64,000 bases of DNA from Acidobacterium sp. S8 (lineage in GTDB: Bacteria; Acidobacteriota; Terriglobia; Terriglobales; Acidobacteriaceae): contig NZ_LMUM01000028.1 in the NCBI RefSeq assembly GCF_009765985.1, positions 163,467-227,466 on the forward strand, read 5' to 3'. The notes under the pieces are model-generated. The model was not told the origin of the DNA. It did no database searches and was given only the letters and a program-made list of their open reading frames with translations. The position numbers and the translations under genes are program-made. This document shows positions 27,176 to 36,728 of the stretch, one piece after another (position 1 is the stretch's first letter; each line of letters opens with the position of its first letter).

Positions 27176-27315
27176 AATGTTTTGGCGATGGCGGGATTGT
27201 AGCAGGACGCCCCTCATCTCGCACACAAATGCATGAATATGCAGGTTTTCCATGCATTTTCATTCATATTGACGCCCCGTCGAAACCAAGCCACACTCTG
27301 GCAGGAGACCCGAGC

Positions 27316-28182
27316 ATGAGACCGGAAGGAACGACTTCAAAACCGGCAAATCAACGGCCCACATTTCTCATGTGTCCGCCAACGCTCTACGACGTAAATT
27401 ACGTCATCAACCCCTGGATGGCCGGCAACGTCCATCGCTCCTCCCGGGAGCATGCCGCCACGCAATGGCAGCAGCTTCACACCGCGCTTGCCGGGATCGC
27501 GCACGTGCTTCTCGTAGAGCCACAACCCGGCTCGCCAGACATGGTCTTCACCGCGAATGCCGGACTCGTCCGCGCCGGCATCGTAGCCCTCAGCAGCTTT
27601 CATCATCCCGAGCGCCAGGGCGAAGAGCCGCACTTCCGCCGCTGGTTTCACGAATCAGGCTTCGCCATAAGCGAGATCCCTCGCGCCACGCCCTTTGAAG
27701 GCGAAGGCGACGCACTCTTTGAAGCCGATGGCTCGCGCCTCTGGGCCGGCCACGGACTGCGCACGCTGGAAGACAGCCACAGCCACCTCACCGGGCTATG
27801 GGATCTCGAAGTTGTCTCGCTGCGATTGATCGACCCGCGCTTCTATCACCTCGACACCTGTTTCTGTCCGCTCTCGAATGGCGACGTCATGTACTACCCC
27901 GCCGCCTTCGACGCCGCATCGCAACAGAAAATCGAAGCGCGCTACACCGCCTCACAGAGAATCTGCGTCTCTGAAGCCGACGCCCTGCGCTTCGCCTGCA
28001 ACGCCGTGAACGTAGGCCCGAACATACTTCTCAACCAGGTCAGCGCCGAACTCTGCGCGCGGCTGCAATCGCGAGGCTTTCACGTCATCCAGGTCGAGTT
28101 GACGGAATTTCTGAAGGCAGGCGGCGCAGCTAAGTGTCTCGTACTGCGCCTCAGTGAAATGGACGTGACCCACGCCGCGTAA
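27316..28182 (+). CDS. DDAH/arginine-deiminase-superfamily amidinohydrolase
   Basis: A 288-residue guanidino-group-modifying enzyme. I chose the ATG at 27316 because CAGGAG lies 9 nt ahead; an upstream ATG at 27229 would add 29 unconserved residues. Seen: FLMCPPTLYDVNYVINPWM, the DMVFTANAG motif, EGEGDALF, the catalytic-His region HLDTCFCPLSNGDVMYY, and a C-terminal Cys in LKAGGAAKCLVLRL. The Cys-His-acid set fits dimethylarginine dimethylaminohydrolase or related citrulline-forming enzymes. Which substituted arginine it uses cannot be decided. It stands alone, divergent from the dipeptidase gene. Confidence 0.87.
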   Translation: MRPEGTTSKPANQRPTFLMCPPTLYDVNYVINPWMAGNVHRSSREHAATQWQQLHTALAGIAHVLLVEPQPGSPDMVFTANAGLVRAGIVALSSFHHPERQGEEPHFRRWFHESGFAISEIPRATPFEGEGDALFEADGSRLWAGHGLRTLEDSHSHLTGLWDLEVVSLRLIDPRFYHLDTCFCPLSNGDVMYYPAAFDAASQQKIEARYTASQRICVSEADALRFACNAVNVGPNILLNQVSAELCARLQSRGFHVIQVELTEFLKAGGAAKCLVLRLSEMDVTHAA

Positions 28183-28241
28183 GCCCGGGCACCATCCGCG
28201 CTTGAAGCAAACTCGCCTCATCCTCGGAATCTAACAGGCCA

Positions 28242-28637
28242 GTGAAAGCAATCATGCCACGCGACTTTGATCTGAAATCCCCGCTCTACTGGCTTTGCGG
28301 CGCATTCGCTCTCGGACTCCTGCTCATCGGATTGCTCGCGCTCATCGCACCGCATAACGCAGCTGCTCTCTTCGGTATGCCCGTTACAACTATCGATGCG
28401 CTCCCATGGGTCCGCCTCGCTGGCATCCGCGACATAGCACTCAGCCTCATGCTCCTCGCCATCATGGCCATGAAAGCAGGCCGAATCGCCGGCATCCTGA
28501 TCCTGCTCATGATCGTCGTTCCACTTACCGACGCAACAACCGTCTTCACCCAGAGCGGCCTTACCTACCAGGTCCTCCTCCACGCCGGCTCCATCATCTT
28601 CATGGCCATCCTGGGATTATTGCTGATACGGCAATAA
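28242..28637 (+). CDS. DUF4267-like four-helix membrane protein
   Basis: About 131 residues from GTG 28242 (an ATG at 28254 is an equal alternative). Four hydrophobic helices are evident: LYWLCGAFALGLLLIGLLAL, a segment around IRDIALSLMLLAIMAM, GRIAGILILLMIVVPL, and IIFMAILGLLLI. The order of a first helix, an HNAAALFGMP loop and a WVRLAGIRDIALS motif is what I know from DUF4267 proteins, whose function is unknown. It is isolated on the plus strand, 59 nt after the DDAH-like gene. Confidence 0.75.
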   Translation: MKAIMPRDFDLKSPLYWLCGAFALGLLLIGLLALIAPHNAAALFGMPVTTIDALPWVRLAGIRDIALSLMLLAIMAMKAGRIAGILILLMIVVPLTDATTVFTQSGLTYQVLLHAGSIIFMAILGLLLIRQ

Positions 28638-28712
28638 ACGGTACATATCCGAGACAGATAGTAGTCAGCCATCGCGCTGATATCCTACGATTGATCCGCA
28701 ACGAGAGCGTGC

Positions 28713-29129
28713 ATGCCTATGACACGACCGAACATCCAGGGAATTTCACCATTCTTCATCGTCAGCAATGTCGATCAAACCATCGCCTTCTACAGCGCTA
28801 AGCTTGGTTTTGAGACGAGATTTCAGCAGCCCGATCGAAATCCATTTTTCGCCATCATCGGCCGCGATGGAGTCCAGCTCTTCGTCAAATCCGACAAAGA
28901 CGTGTCACCATTGCCGAATGCCAGGCGCCATCCCTTCATGCGGTGGGACGCCTATGTCGATACCCCGGATCCAGATGCGCTTGCCGCCGAATTCACCGAT
29001 CGTGGCGCAACATTCAGCGAGCATCTTAACGATACCCACGACGGTCTGCGTGGCTTCGAGATTTGCGATCCTGACGGCTACATCTTGTTCTTCGGCCGAC
29101 CAAGGCAGCCGGCCCTTTCCAGTTCGTAG
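28713..29129 (+). CDS. VOC-superfamily protein (glyoxalase/bleomycin-resistance fold)
   Basis: A 138-residue single VOC unit. It shows the paired beta-alpha-beta modules: ISPFFIVSNVDQTIAFYSAKLGFE, FAIIGRDGVQLFVKS, WDAYVDTPDPDALAAEFTDRG, and GLRGFEICDPDGYILFFGRP, where the late Glu/Asp-rich strand is typical. VOC proteins include glyoxalase I, extradiol dioxygenases and antibiotic-sequestering proteins; with one short domain and no partner gene the activity cannot be assigned. It converges with a second VOC gene. Confidence 0.88.
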   Translation: MPMTRPNIQGISPFFIVSNVDQTIAFYSAKLGFETRFQQPDRNPFFAIIGRDGVQLFVKSDKDVSPLPNARRHPFMRWDAYVDTPDPDALAAEFTDRGATFSEHLNDTHDGLRGFEICDPDGYILFFGRPRQPALSSS

Positions 29130-29159
29130 GGAATCCGCCGGAAAGGCATTTGCCACGCA

Positions 29160-29528
29160 CTATAAGTTCGCGCCGAAGGCCAGCAAACGGCCGTCGCAAT
29201 CCTTCACCACAAACTCTCGTGACTGCCACGGCATGTTGCCAAGCTGCCGGGTGAACTCTACGCCGTGAGCTTCATATTCGGCATGAAGCGCGTCCGCATC
29301 GTCGACGAAGAGATATGCGTCCAGCAGTTCGTCGTCGTACTTCTCCGGATTGGCTGTGGGCGGCTCGGCGCAGCGGAAGTGAATCGCGTGCTGGTCGCGC
29401 GTCACGATTGCGTAGGTCGGCGGATCTTGCCATCTTCCCACGCACTCGAAGCCAAGCTTGTCTTTGTAATAGGCGAGCGTGGCAGGAATATCAATGGTAA
29501 AGAACAGAGGTGCGATCTGACGGATCAT
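29160..29528 (-). CDS. VOC-superfamily protein
   Basis: A 122-residue VOC protein: IAPLFFTIDIPATLAYYKDKLGFEC, YAIVTRDQHAIHFRCAEP, DAYLFVDDADALHAEYEAHG and REFVVKDCDGRLLAFGANL. The IHFRC and REFVVKDCDG strands sit where VOC metal ligands or their substitutes lie. It is the last of a leftward group (aldo/keto reductase, SDR, DUF2255, VOC), so a role in aldehyde or electrophile handling is a reasonable inference. Confidence 0.87.
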   Translation of the reverse strand: MIRQIAPLFFTIDIPATLAYYKDKLGFECVGRWQDPPTYAIVTRDQHAIHFRCAEPPTANPEKYDDELLDAYLFVDDADALHAEYEAHGVEFTRQLGNMPWQSREFVVKDCDGRLLAFGANL

Positions 29529-29601
29529 GGAGCAAGTGTAAAGCAGCTCTCCGCCATCAGTTCAAGGACGATCTCATACGGGCAGAATTGCGTTTTTCAA
29601 T

Positions 29602-29979
29602 CTAAACGTCGCGGGGCGTGATTCTCACAGTTGCCGCGCGGGCGCGTGAGCTGATCATGGATTGGAGATAGGGACTCCCCTTGTACTTCGCCCGATATGC
29701 GTCATCGATTTGATCATTGAGCGGCCCCGCGACCGCCTCAAAATTGGTCTCCTTCGTTAGGCCCGCTGCCGTAATGCGACCAGCGCGCCGGGTCATTGCA
29801 GCTTTGTACCAGCGCGAGGAACTACCGTTGTAAGGCCGGACGAAGAGCTGGTCCTCTACGATTACCGACCAAACCCACGTAGGCGTTCCATACGTCAATC
29901 CATCCTCTCGAAATGGTGAGATATGCAGATCGTCCGTCCCGGCAATCCTCGTCAATTCGTCTTTTGTCCAGCCGCTCAT
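29602..29979 (-). CDS. DUF2255 family protein
   Basis: A 125-residue protein with a good ribosome binding site (AAGGAAG). It shows the DUF2255 pattern: an N-terminal helix (WTKDELTRIAGTDDLHISPF), GTPTWVWSVIVEDQLFVRPYNGSSSRWYKA, and a C-terminal helix with IDDAYRAKYKG plus an arginine-rich end. The fold resembles small flavin-reductase-like barrels, but no function is established for the family. It lies 55 nt behind the SDR gene on the same strand. Confidence 0.78.
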   Translation of the reverse strand: MSGWTKDELTRIAGTDDLHISPFREDGLTYGTPTWVWSVIVEDQLFVRPYNGSSSRWYKAAMTRRAGRITAAGLTKETNFEAVAGPLNDQIDDAYRAKYKGSPYLQSMISSRARAATVRITPRDV

Positions 29980-30034
29980 AGTCTTCCTTCATATCGCATC
30001 ACCGCGACGTTTGAGGTATAAAGTGAACCATTTT

Positions 30035-30802
30035 CTAACGCATCACATAGCCGCCATCGACTGAGATCGACTGGCCTGTAACATAGCTGGCTCTGTCGCT
30101 GCAAAGCCACAGGACGGCATCCGCAATCTCCTCGGGTCGCCCCAATCGCTTCATCGGGACGAAGGTCTTCAGCATCTTGTCCAGCTCTGGTCCTTGCCCC
30201 TCGGCGATCATTTTGTCGGACATCGGGGTTTGGATCATGCCGGGACAAACGTCGTTTACGCGGATGCCTCGCGTAGCGTATTCAAGCGCCGCGCTCTTCG
30301 TAAAACCGATGACGCCGTGTTTGGCGGCGTGGTACGTTCCGCGCTGGTTTCCTCCGATAAGGCCTCCGAGCGAAGAGCAGTTCACAATGGCTCCGCTGCC
30401 TTGTTTGCGCATCTGCTGCAGTTCAAACTTCATGCAACTCCACACGCCGCGCAGGTTGATGCCCATCACGCGATCGTAGTCGTCACGGGGAGAATCAGCC
30501 GTTTCCGCAAGTACATTCTGAATGCCTGCGTTGTTATAAGCCGCATCGAGTTGTCCAAAAGCAGCAACGGTCTGCTTCACCATGGATTCCACCTGCGCGT
30601 CATCCGACACGTCACAGCGGACGGCCAGCGTTTTATGACCTTTGCTCGCGAGATCTTTCGCTGCGTCCTGCACATCCTTTTCATTCCAGTCGGCCAGCAC
30701 TACGGACGCGCCAGCTTCCGCAAATGCCTTCGCCGTCGCAAGTCCCAATCCAGACGCTGCACCTGTTACGAGAGCCACTTTATTTTCAAACGATATCTGC
30801 AT
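30035..30802 (-). CDS. Short-chain dehydrogenase/reductase
   Basis: A 255-residue classical SDR. The ATG at 30802 is preferred: GAAGGAA precedes it and the protein then begins MQISFENKVALVTGAASGLG; the longer frame adds 25 residues of no SDR character. Seen: cofactor motif TGAASGLG, acidic residue in VVLADWNEKD suggesting NAD preference, NNAG (YNNAGIQN), catalytic Ser in CSSLGG, YHAAK in place of YxxxK, and the SVDGGYVMR end. Substrate unknown. It is the second gene of the leftward aldo/keto reductase group. Confidence 0.9.
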   Translation of the reverse strand: MQISFENKVALVTGAASGLGLATAKAFAEAGASVVLADWNEKDVQDAAKDLASKGHKTLAVRCDVSDDAQVESMVKQTVAAFGQLDAAYNNAGIQNVLAETADSPRDDYDRVMGINLRGVWSCMKFELQQMRKQGSGAIVNCSSLGGLIGGNQRGTYHAAKHGVIGFTKSAALEYATRGIRVNDVCPGMIQTPMSDKMIAEGQGPELDKMLKTFVPMKRLGRPEEIADAVLWLCSDRASYVTGQSISVDGGYVMR

Positions 30803-30920
30803 ACTGATTCCTTCACCTTCAACTGTGTTTGCTATTTTTGCAGTCTGGCCGATGCGATGGGCTGACGAGCGACGCAAAGGTCAACAGGATTCTGAGCCGG
30901 CGTTCGTCTGCGAGCGTCTC

Positions 30921-31976
<1,056 letters not shown>

Positions 31977-32030
31977 CTATGAGACTAGATGGTTCCAGGT
32001 TTAAAGAGTTATGAGTAAAATTCATGAATT

Positions 32031-32915
32031 ATGAGAAACGATCTCGGAGAGCTTTCGGCATTTGCAATCGTGGCGGAAGAGCGCAGCTTCACGCGCGCCG
32101 CGGCCCGCTTGGGTATTTCTCAATCCGCGCTGAGCCATTCTATTCGCGGGATCGAGAAACGGTTGGGGCTTCAACTGCTCGCGCGAACAACGCGAAGTGT
32201 CTCCCCGACCGCAGCAGGCACAGCGCTTCTTCATGAACTCGCGCCTGCCCTGGAGCGGATCGAGCGAGCAGTTGCAGAGGCGCGGAAGCAAAGAGAGACT
32301 CCGTCCGGTCGGATACGACTCATCATCCCGCGAACGGCGACTAAAGCGGTGGTTCTGCCGAAGCTGGCTCAGTTTGCTCGCACCTATCCTGAAATCGTGT
32401 TGGAGGTCACTTCTTCCAACGACCCTGTCGATCTCGTAGCCGGAGAGTACGACGCAGGTGTGCAGCTTGGTGAATTCATTCAACGGGACATGATTGCCGC
32501 CCGGGTGACGAAAGAGATGCGTCTCGCTGTAGTTGGATCTCCAAAGTATTTCGAGTCAAACAGCATCCCGAAACATCCGCAGGATCTGAAAGATCACGCT
32601 TGCATCGGCTTCCGTTTCAGCAATGGACTATACCGGTGGGAGTTTGAGAAGGGCCGCAAGGCGCTCACCGTCAGTCCTCAGGGACCTGCATCGTTCGACG
32701 ATCCGGAACTCGTCATCCAGGCTGTGCTCAGAGGCGTAGGAATCGGAACAGCGATGGAGGGTTCACTGAGGGACTTAATCAAAGCGGGACGTTTGGTTCA
32801 GGTTCTGAAAGACTGGTGCCCGTCCTTCCCCGGATATTTTCTGTACTATCCCAGCCGCCGGAATCAACCTGCCGCATTAGCCGCTCTGATTGACACCCTT
32901 CGAGTATCGGATTGA
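32031..32915 (+). CDS. LysR-family transcriptional regulator
   Basis: A 294-residue LysR protein: N-terminal winged helix (LGELSAFAIVAEERSFTRAAARLGISQSALS to about residue 60, then the linker helix) and a periplasmic-binding-like effector domain (IRLIIPRTATKAVVLPKLAQF ... GEYDAGVQLGE ... IGFRFSNGLYRWEF ... AVLRGVGIGTAMEG). The effector domain most resembles the CrgA/DsdC-like group that often controls neighbouring reductases. No ribosome binding site is visible, because the palindrome AATTCATGAATT (32019-32030) abuts the ATG. That palindrome may be an operator for autoregulation and for the divergent aldo/keto reductase gene. Confidence 0.92.
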   Translation: MRNDLGELSAFAIVAEERSFTRAAARLGISQSALSHSIRGIEKRLGLQLLARTTRSVSPTAAGTALLHELAPALERIERAVAEARKQRETPSGRIRLIIPRTATKAVVLPKLAQFARTYPEIVLEVTSSNDPVDLVAGEYDAGVQLGEFIQRDMIAARVTKEMRLAVVGSPKYFESNSIPKHPQDLKDHACIGFRFSNGLYRWEFEKGRKALTVSPQGPASFDDPELVIQAVLRGVGIGTAMEGSLRDLIKAGRLVQVLKDWCPSFPGYFLYYPSRRNQPAALAALIDTLRVSD

Positions 32916-33008
32916 TCATGAGTCCGGTTTCAGCTCTTTCAAGTAACGATTAGCGCTCTACTGCTGATCGATCAGTGGATGAAGAGAACCCGACTTCGCA
33001 GGACTAAA

Positions 33009-34235
33009 TTAAGCGAGCACCGGCTCTTTTTGGCGGGCCAGAATGTGGGCCGCGACCAGGGCAGCGGTGAAGCCTGCCCCGGCGCCGATACTGAGCGCCC
33101 ATCGAGGGCCGAATTGGTTGGCAACCCAACCGATGATCGGTGCGCCGATGGGTGTTCCCCCGAGTGCAATGCCAACCCGCAGGGCCATCACTCGGCCTCG
33201 CATCGCTGGTTCTGTTGAGAGTTGCATGATGCTATTCGTGCCGTTGGTGAAAATCACGCCAGCAGCGCCGAGGATCATGAGAGCAGCGCCAAACCACCAG
33301 TATCCAGGCGCCAGTGCGGCCAGAGTGCAGCCGAGCCCGAAGACCCCAGCACCTGCCAAAAGAGACGCCAGGCTTGGCTTCTGTCGACCGGCAGCGAACA
33401 AGGCTCCTGAGAGGGTGCCCACCGCCATGATCGAGGAGAGCAGGCCGAAACCGCGGGCATCGGAGTGGAAGACATTCACGGCCATGGTGGAAATGAAGAT
33501 GGGAAAGTTCAAGCCAAATGTGCCGATCAGAAACAACATGATGAGGATCGCCCTGAGGTCTGGTTTTCTCCACACATAGCGAAGCCCATCCAAGAATCCA
33601 GATGCAGTCCGATGCGCCCTGGCACTTGTACGCAATTCCGAGAGACGGAAGAAAGACATCGAGATCACAACCGCAGCGAATGAGAGCCCGTTTAGAAGAA
33701 AAGCCCATCCAATGCCAACCCTTGCGATGAGCAAACCAGCGACTGCCGGACCGATCATCTGGGCCGCATTGAACGAGGTTGAGTTCAACGCCACGGCGTT
33801 CGGCAGATCCGCATCGCCTACCATCTCTGCCACGAAGGTCTGTCTCACCGGCGCATCCAGCGCAGCAGCGGAACCGGACAGGAAGGCGAACACATACACA
33901 TGCCAGAGACGGACGACTCCTGCGATCGTAAGAACTCCCAGCATGACCGCAAGCACGCCCATCGTCGCCTGGGTGAGCATCAGGAGCTTGCGCTGATTCA
34001 AGCGGTCCGCAGCCGATCCCGTCCAGGGCAGGAACAAAAGCTGCGGAGCAAACTGAAGGCCCATCACGATACCCAGCGCTGACGCATCGCGATGAGTCAG
34101 TTGTGTCAGCACGAGCCAATCCTGAGCAACGCGCTGCATCCACGTGCCTACGTTGGAAACCAGGCCGCCCGCAGTCCACAAGCGGAAGTTGAAGCTTCTC
34201 AGCGAACGAAAGGTGCCCGACACTCCGTCCTTCAT
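33009..34235 (-). CDS. MFS transporter
   Basis: A 408-residue major facilitator with about 12 hydrophobic helices. I chose the ATG at 34235, whose first bases overlap the stop of the preceding gene (ATGA); upstream codons in this frame only repeat that gene out of frame. It begins GTFRSLRSFNFRLWTAGGLVSNVGTWMQRVAQ and contains GSAADRLNQRKLL (loop 2-3 motif A), typical of the EntS/MFS_3 group of exporters. Its operon with a MarR regulator and a small membrane protein suggests efflux of a toxic compound, but the substrate is unknown. Confidence 0.9.
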   Translation of the reverse strand: MKDGVSGTFRSLRSFNFRLWTAGGLVSNVGTWMQRVAQDWLVLTQLTHRDASALGIVMGLQFAPQLLFLPWTGSAADRLNQRKLLMLTQATMGVLAVMLGVLTIAGVVRLWHVYVFAFLSGSAAALDAPVRQTFVAEMVGDADLPNAVALNSTSFNAAQMIGPAVAGLLIARVGIGWAFLLNGLSFAAVVISMSFFRLSELRTSARAHRTASGFLDGLRYVWRKPDLRAILIMLFLIGTFGLNFPIFISTMAVNVFHSDARGFGLLSSIMAVGTLSGALFAAGRQKPSLASLLAGAGVFGLGCTLAALAPGYWWFGAALMILGAAGVIFTNGTNSIMQLSTEPAMRGRVMALRVGIALGGTPIGAPIIGWVANQFGPRWALSIGAGAGFTAALVAAHILARQKEPVLA

Positions 34236-34561
34236 GGACGCGACGAAGTGTTGCCACCATGAAACTGGCCGAAGTGACGCGCCGAAAAAATGCTGATGAG
34301 CAGCGCGCCCAGGCCGAAGGCGAGGATGTGGGTTATCCCCCGCGGATCGAAAGCCCCAACGTGCGCGACCAGCAGATAGCCAATCACCGCATTGGAGAAT
34401 CCCCAAACAACATTGACCGTCGAAGACGAGAGCCCTTTGCCGGGCGGTTTGGCGAAAGGACTCTGAAAGGGATGTCCCATCGTGCCCGCGACAAAATGAG
34501 GAATCGCGTTTGCCGCAAAAACGCCCCCAAAGAAGTACGACACAAGCCAAAGCCAATTCAT
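34232..34561 (-). CDS. Small membrane protein in the MarR-MFS operon
   Basis: A 109-residue protein from ATG 34561 (MNWLWLVSYFFGGVFAANAI); the frame extends upstream but without protein-like character. There are about three hydrophobic stretches, with conserved-looking AIPHFVAGTMGHPFQSPF and a proline/glycine turn between them. I know this as an uncharacterised family seen beside MarR and MFS genes. It sits between marR-like and MFS genes and is translationally coupled to the latter by a 4-nt overlap, so it may assist the transporter. Confidence 0.75.
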   Translation of the reverse strand: MNWLWLVSYFFGGVFAANAIPHFVAGTMGHPFQSPFAKPPGKGLSSSTVNVVWGFSNAVIGYLLVAHVGAFDPRGITHILAFGLGALLISIFSARHFGQFHGGNTSSRP

Positions 34562-34656
34562 GAAGCAGCGTTCCTTTCTTTCAACAATTTTTCGAACAGC
34601 GAGATGATTTTTTCGTCGACCCTGTCTCGCCAACACGAGGAAAGGGAAGCAGAGGT

Positions 34657-35106
34657 TCAATCCTCAATCAGCCGCGTAAGCAGTTCGAGTGCCGCCTGAA
34701 GCTTCGCCTGCTCGCGAACAGACAGCTTCCGGGAGATGGTCGCGGTGAGCCAGTCCTGTCTCGCAGCTCTGCCTTCCTCAAGCCACTTCAGGCACTTAGG
34801 CGTGAGAGACATCAGAGTCTGCCGCCCATCGCTCGGGTCAGGTGCGCCGCTGACCAGCTCGGACTCCTGTAAGGGCAAAACTATCGCGCTCATCGACTGC
34901 GGGCGCATGCCTTCCGCTCGCGCCAGACTTGAAACCGTGGCCGAGCCATTTTCGAGTCGAAGAAGAACCGAAGCCTGAGACGGCGTCAGATCGTTGCCAC
35001 CCCCATGCTCGCGTAAGCGCAGCTTGAGCTTGCGGTATACGGCACGGATTTCGGTAGCAAGCGTCCGAGCGAGCTCGGATTGAGTAGAAGACTTTCGAAT
35101 ACGCAC
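34657..35106 (-). CDS. MarR-family transcriptional regulator
   Basis: A 149-residue winged-helix regulator starting at GTG 35106. Seen: N-terminal dimerisation helix (ELARTLATEIRAVYRKLKLRLRE), recognition region LTPSQASVLLRLENGSATVSSLARAEGMRPQSMSAIV, the wing DPSDGRQTLMSLTP, and the C-terminal helical dimer arm. DPSDGRQ is the diagnostic D-x-R-D-G-R-like wing. It probably represses its own operon (small membrane protein and MFS exporter) through the palindrome at 35126-35140 and is relieved by a phenolic or similar ligand. Confidence 0.92.
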   Translation of the reverse strand: MRIRKSSTQSELARTLATEIRAVYRKLKLRLREHGGGNDLTPSQASVLLRLENGSATVSSLARAEGMRPQSMSAIVLPLQESELVSGAPDPSDGRQTLMSLTPKCLKWLEEGRAARQDWLTATISRKLSVREQAKLQAALELLTRLIED

Positions 35107-35125
35107 AAAATCAGTGTTGCATATC

Positions 35126-35140
35126 TACAGTTAAACTGTA
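35126..35140 (-). promoter_or_regulatory. Probable MarR operator
   Basis: TACAGTT-A-AACTGTA, a perfect 7-bp inverted repeat around one base, 19 nt upstream of the MarR start codon. Its size and position fit an autoregulatory MarR site. Confidence 0.65.
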
Positions 35141-35228
35141 AAGATTGCCTGTACACATCTCACGTCCACCACGCTCTTCAAATCTTCGTGCAACTCCAGC
35201 CGGATGTGGCATTATCCTTTTGTCCATC

Positions 35229-35693
35229 ATGGATTCCACTACTGAAGCAACCAACATGAGCGCAAACGTCAAACAAGCAGTGCCTTTCTTCGGCGTAACG
35301 GACATGGAATCTTCCCTGAGGTTCTATGTCGATGGCCTCGGATTTGCGATCAAGCGTTATTGGATTCCGGATCGTGATGAGGAATATCCCGCCAACGGCA
35401 AAATTCGCTGGTGCTGGCTTGAGCTTGGAGATGCCGCGATCATGCTTCAGGAGTTCATGCCGCAACGTCGGCCAAAGGAAACGCTCGGCACTGGCGTTTC
35501 GGTAAACTTCATGTGCGAAGACGCGCTCGCACTCTATCGCGAGTTCAAATCGCGGGGCATTCAGATGCGGAACCGCCCCTCCGTGGGAAATGGCTTATGG
35601 GTTGTACCTGTTACGGATCCTGATGGCTATCGCATTGAGTTTGCAAGTCCGACCGATGCACCAGAAGAAACCGAACTGGAAGAATCGGTGTAA
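35229..35693 (+). CDS. VOC-superfamily protein
   Basis: About 154 residues from ATG 35229 (MDSTTEATNMSANVKQ); a later ATG at 35256 is possible, and the upstream part of the frame overlaps the MarR control region. VOC pattern: AVPFFGVTDMESSLRFYVDGLGF, WCWLELGDAAIMLQEF, VSVNFMCEDALALYREFKSRG, and WVVPVTDPDGYRIEFASP with the late Glu ligand. It is likely a glyoxalase-like or resistance-type protein. It is divergent from the MarR operon and could share its control. Confidence 0.86.
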   Translation: MDSTTEATNMSANVKQAVPFFGVTDMESSLRFYVDGLGFAIKRYWIPDRDEEYPANGKIRWCWLELGDAAIMLQEFMPQRRPKETLGTGVSVNFMCEDALALYREFKSRGIQMRNRPSVGNGLWVVPVTDPDGYRIEFASPTDAPEETELEESV

Positions 35694-35780
35694 TTCCTCG
35701 GAAGACTCGCTTCTCGTCACAAGCCAAAGAAACTGCAGCTGTCCGTAGTGGGTCCTGAAATGAGCCGCTCAAATCCCGCC

Positions 35781-36350
35781 TCATCTCGGCTGTTCGTTGA
35801 ACCCTCGTCCGTTCTGGATCATGGGTATACATCTTTCTGCTCGCGCTGCTCTCGTTTTTGCCTGCTTGGCGCTTGAGATGTGGAAGACGTATGACTTCCT
35901 CCGTCCCGGTGTGAGCGCATTGAAGGACACCTTTAAAGCCGCGTTATTGTTCAACAGGGTCTGCAGTTCCTCGGGAATGGTGTACTCGGACGGCTTCCTG
36001 AGTTCTACCTTCTTCCCGGCCTCTTCCAGTTCGATGGCTTCGTAGAGGTACTTTCTCAGGGACGACTGTAAGGCCGTTATTTCCTTGATCGAAGTGAATT
36101 TTATCCACCGCCCCGCCTGCGTGTGCTCTCCGGCTTTTTCAAGAACGTGCCTGGGGTCTTTGAGCAGAGCGCCTTTGAAGAAGGCAAGCGCGCACGACTC
36201 CTTGAGCGGAATCACAATCGCGACGTTTTTCTTCAAAAAGGTGAAGCAGGGTTTGCCCCACTTGAGTTCTTCGGTCAGGTCACAGCCAAGCGCAATCTCC
36301 CGCAGCTTATCCGTTTCATTCTGCCACTTCTTCGCGTAGGGAACCTGCAT
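35781..36350 (-). CDS. YdeI/OmpD-associated family protein (DUF1801 type)
   Basis: A 189-residue protein from ATG 36350, preceded by AAAGGGAAAGG; the frame continues upstream but with no family match. Seen: an N-terminal helix QNETDKLREIALGCDLTEELKWGKPCFTF, AIVIPLKESCALAFFKGALL, TSIKEITALQSSLRKYLYEAIELE, and the C-terminal block LTPGRRKSYVFHISSAKQAKTRAARAE then RCIPMIQNGRG. This is the iron-regulator-like DUF1801 plus bacteriocin-protection YdeI layout. E. coli YdeI is linked to polymyxin/bacteriocin tolerance; the molecular role is unclear. Confidence 0.85.
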   Translation of the reverse strand: MQVPYAKKWQNETDKLREIALGCDLTEELKWGKPCFTFLKKNVAIVIPLKESCALAFFKGALLKDPRHVLEKAGEHTQAGRWIKFTSIKEITALQSSLRKYLYEAIELEEAGKKVELRKPSEYTIPEELQTLLNNNAALKVSFNALTPGRRKSYVFHISSAKQAKTRAARAERCIPMIQNGRGFNEQPR

Positions 36351-36595
36351 TGCCTTTCCCTTTCTCTGGATTTCAAATCGCCGCGTTGGTCGCCAGCCGA
36401 GAGGGAATCCACTCCGGGGCGAGGGTGTTGAGCTCATCGACGACGTGGAGCTAGCATACCGCGCTGCGCAGCATAATTCCTCATGAACGCGCTTCTGGTG
36501 AGCGCTCAATGGATGATGAGAACCCATGTCCTGAGATTCAGTTTTCATCGAGTAAATTTCGGACGGAGTGCAGCGCTGCTTAGCACCCTCGCAGT

Positions 36596-36709
36596 ATGAT
36601 GTCGAACATGGCGTTCAACCAAGAGATCAGCGAAGCAATACGCTCCTATGCGACCGCACAACTGATCGACAACCTGTGTCAAGAGCATTTTCTTATCTCT
36701 AATCCATAA
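36596..36709 (+). other. Possible 37-residue fragment of a coding sequence
   Basis: A short frame (MAFNQEISEAIRSYATAQLI, then Asp-Asn-Leu-Cys and a short tail) with protein-like composition at its start that ends abruptly where AT-rich DNA begins. It has no ribosome binding site. It may be the 5' remnant of a gene cut by insertion of the repeat at 36729. Very uncertain. Confidence 0.2.
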
Positions 36710-36728
36710 ACGTCTGATATCGCGGAAT

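Noticed and set aside
26300-27202. A 300-codon plus-strand frame opposite the M19 dipeptidase.
   Set aside because: Extreme Arg/His content and no ribosome binding site; the dipeptidase frame has complete metal-ligand motifs.
32963-32980. A CTGATCGATCAG palindrome between the LysR and MFS genes as a terminator.
   Set aside because: The stem is short, has no real loop and is not followed by T residues in either direction.
34236-34556. N-terminal extension of the MFS transporter to a 515-residue protein.
   Set aside because: The extra 107 residues are the out-of-frame reading of the small membrane protein gene; the ATGA overlap at 34232-34235 gives a better start.
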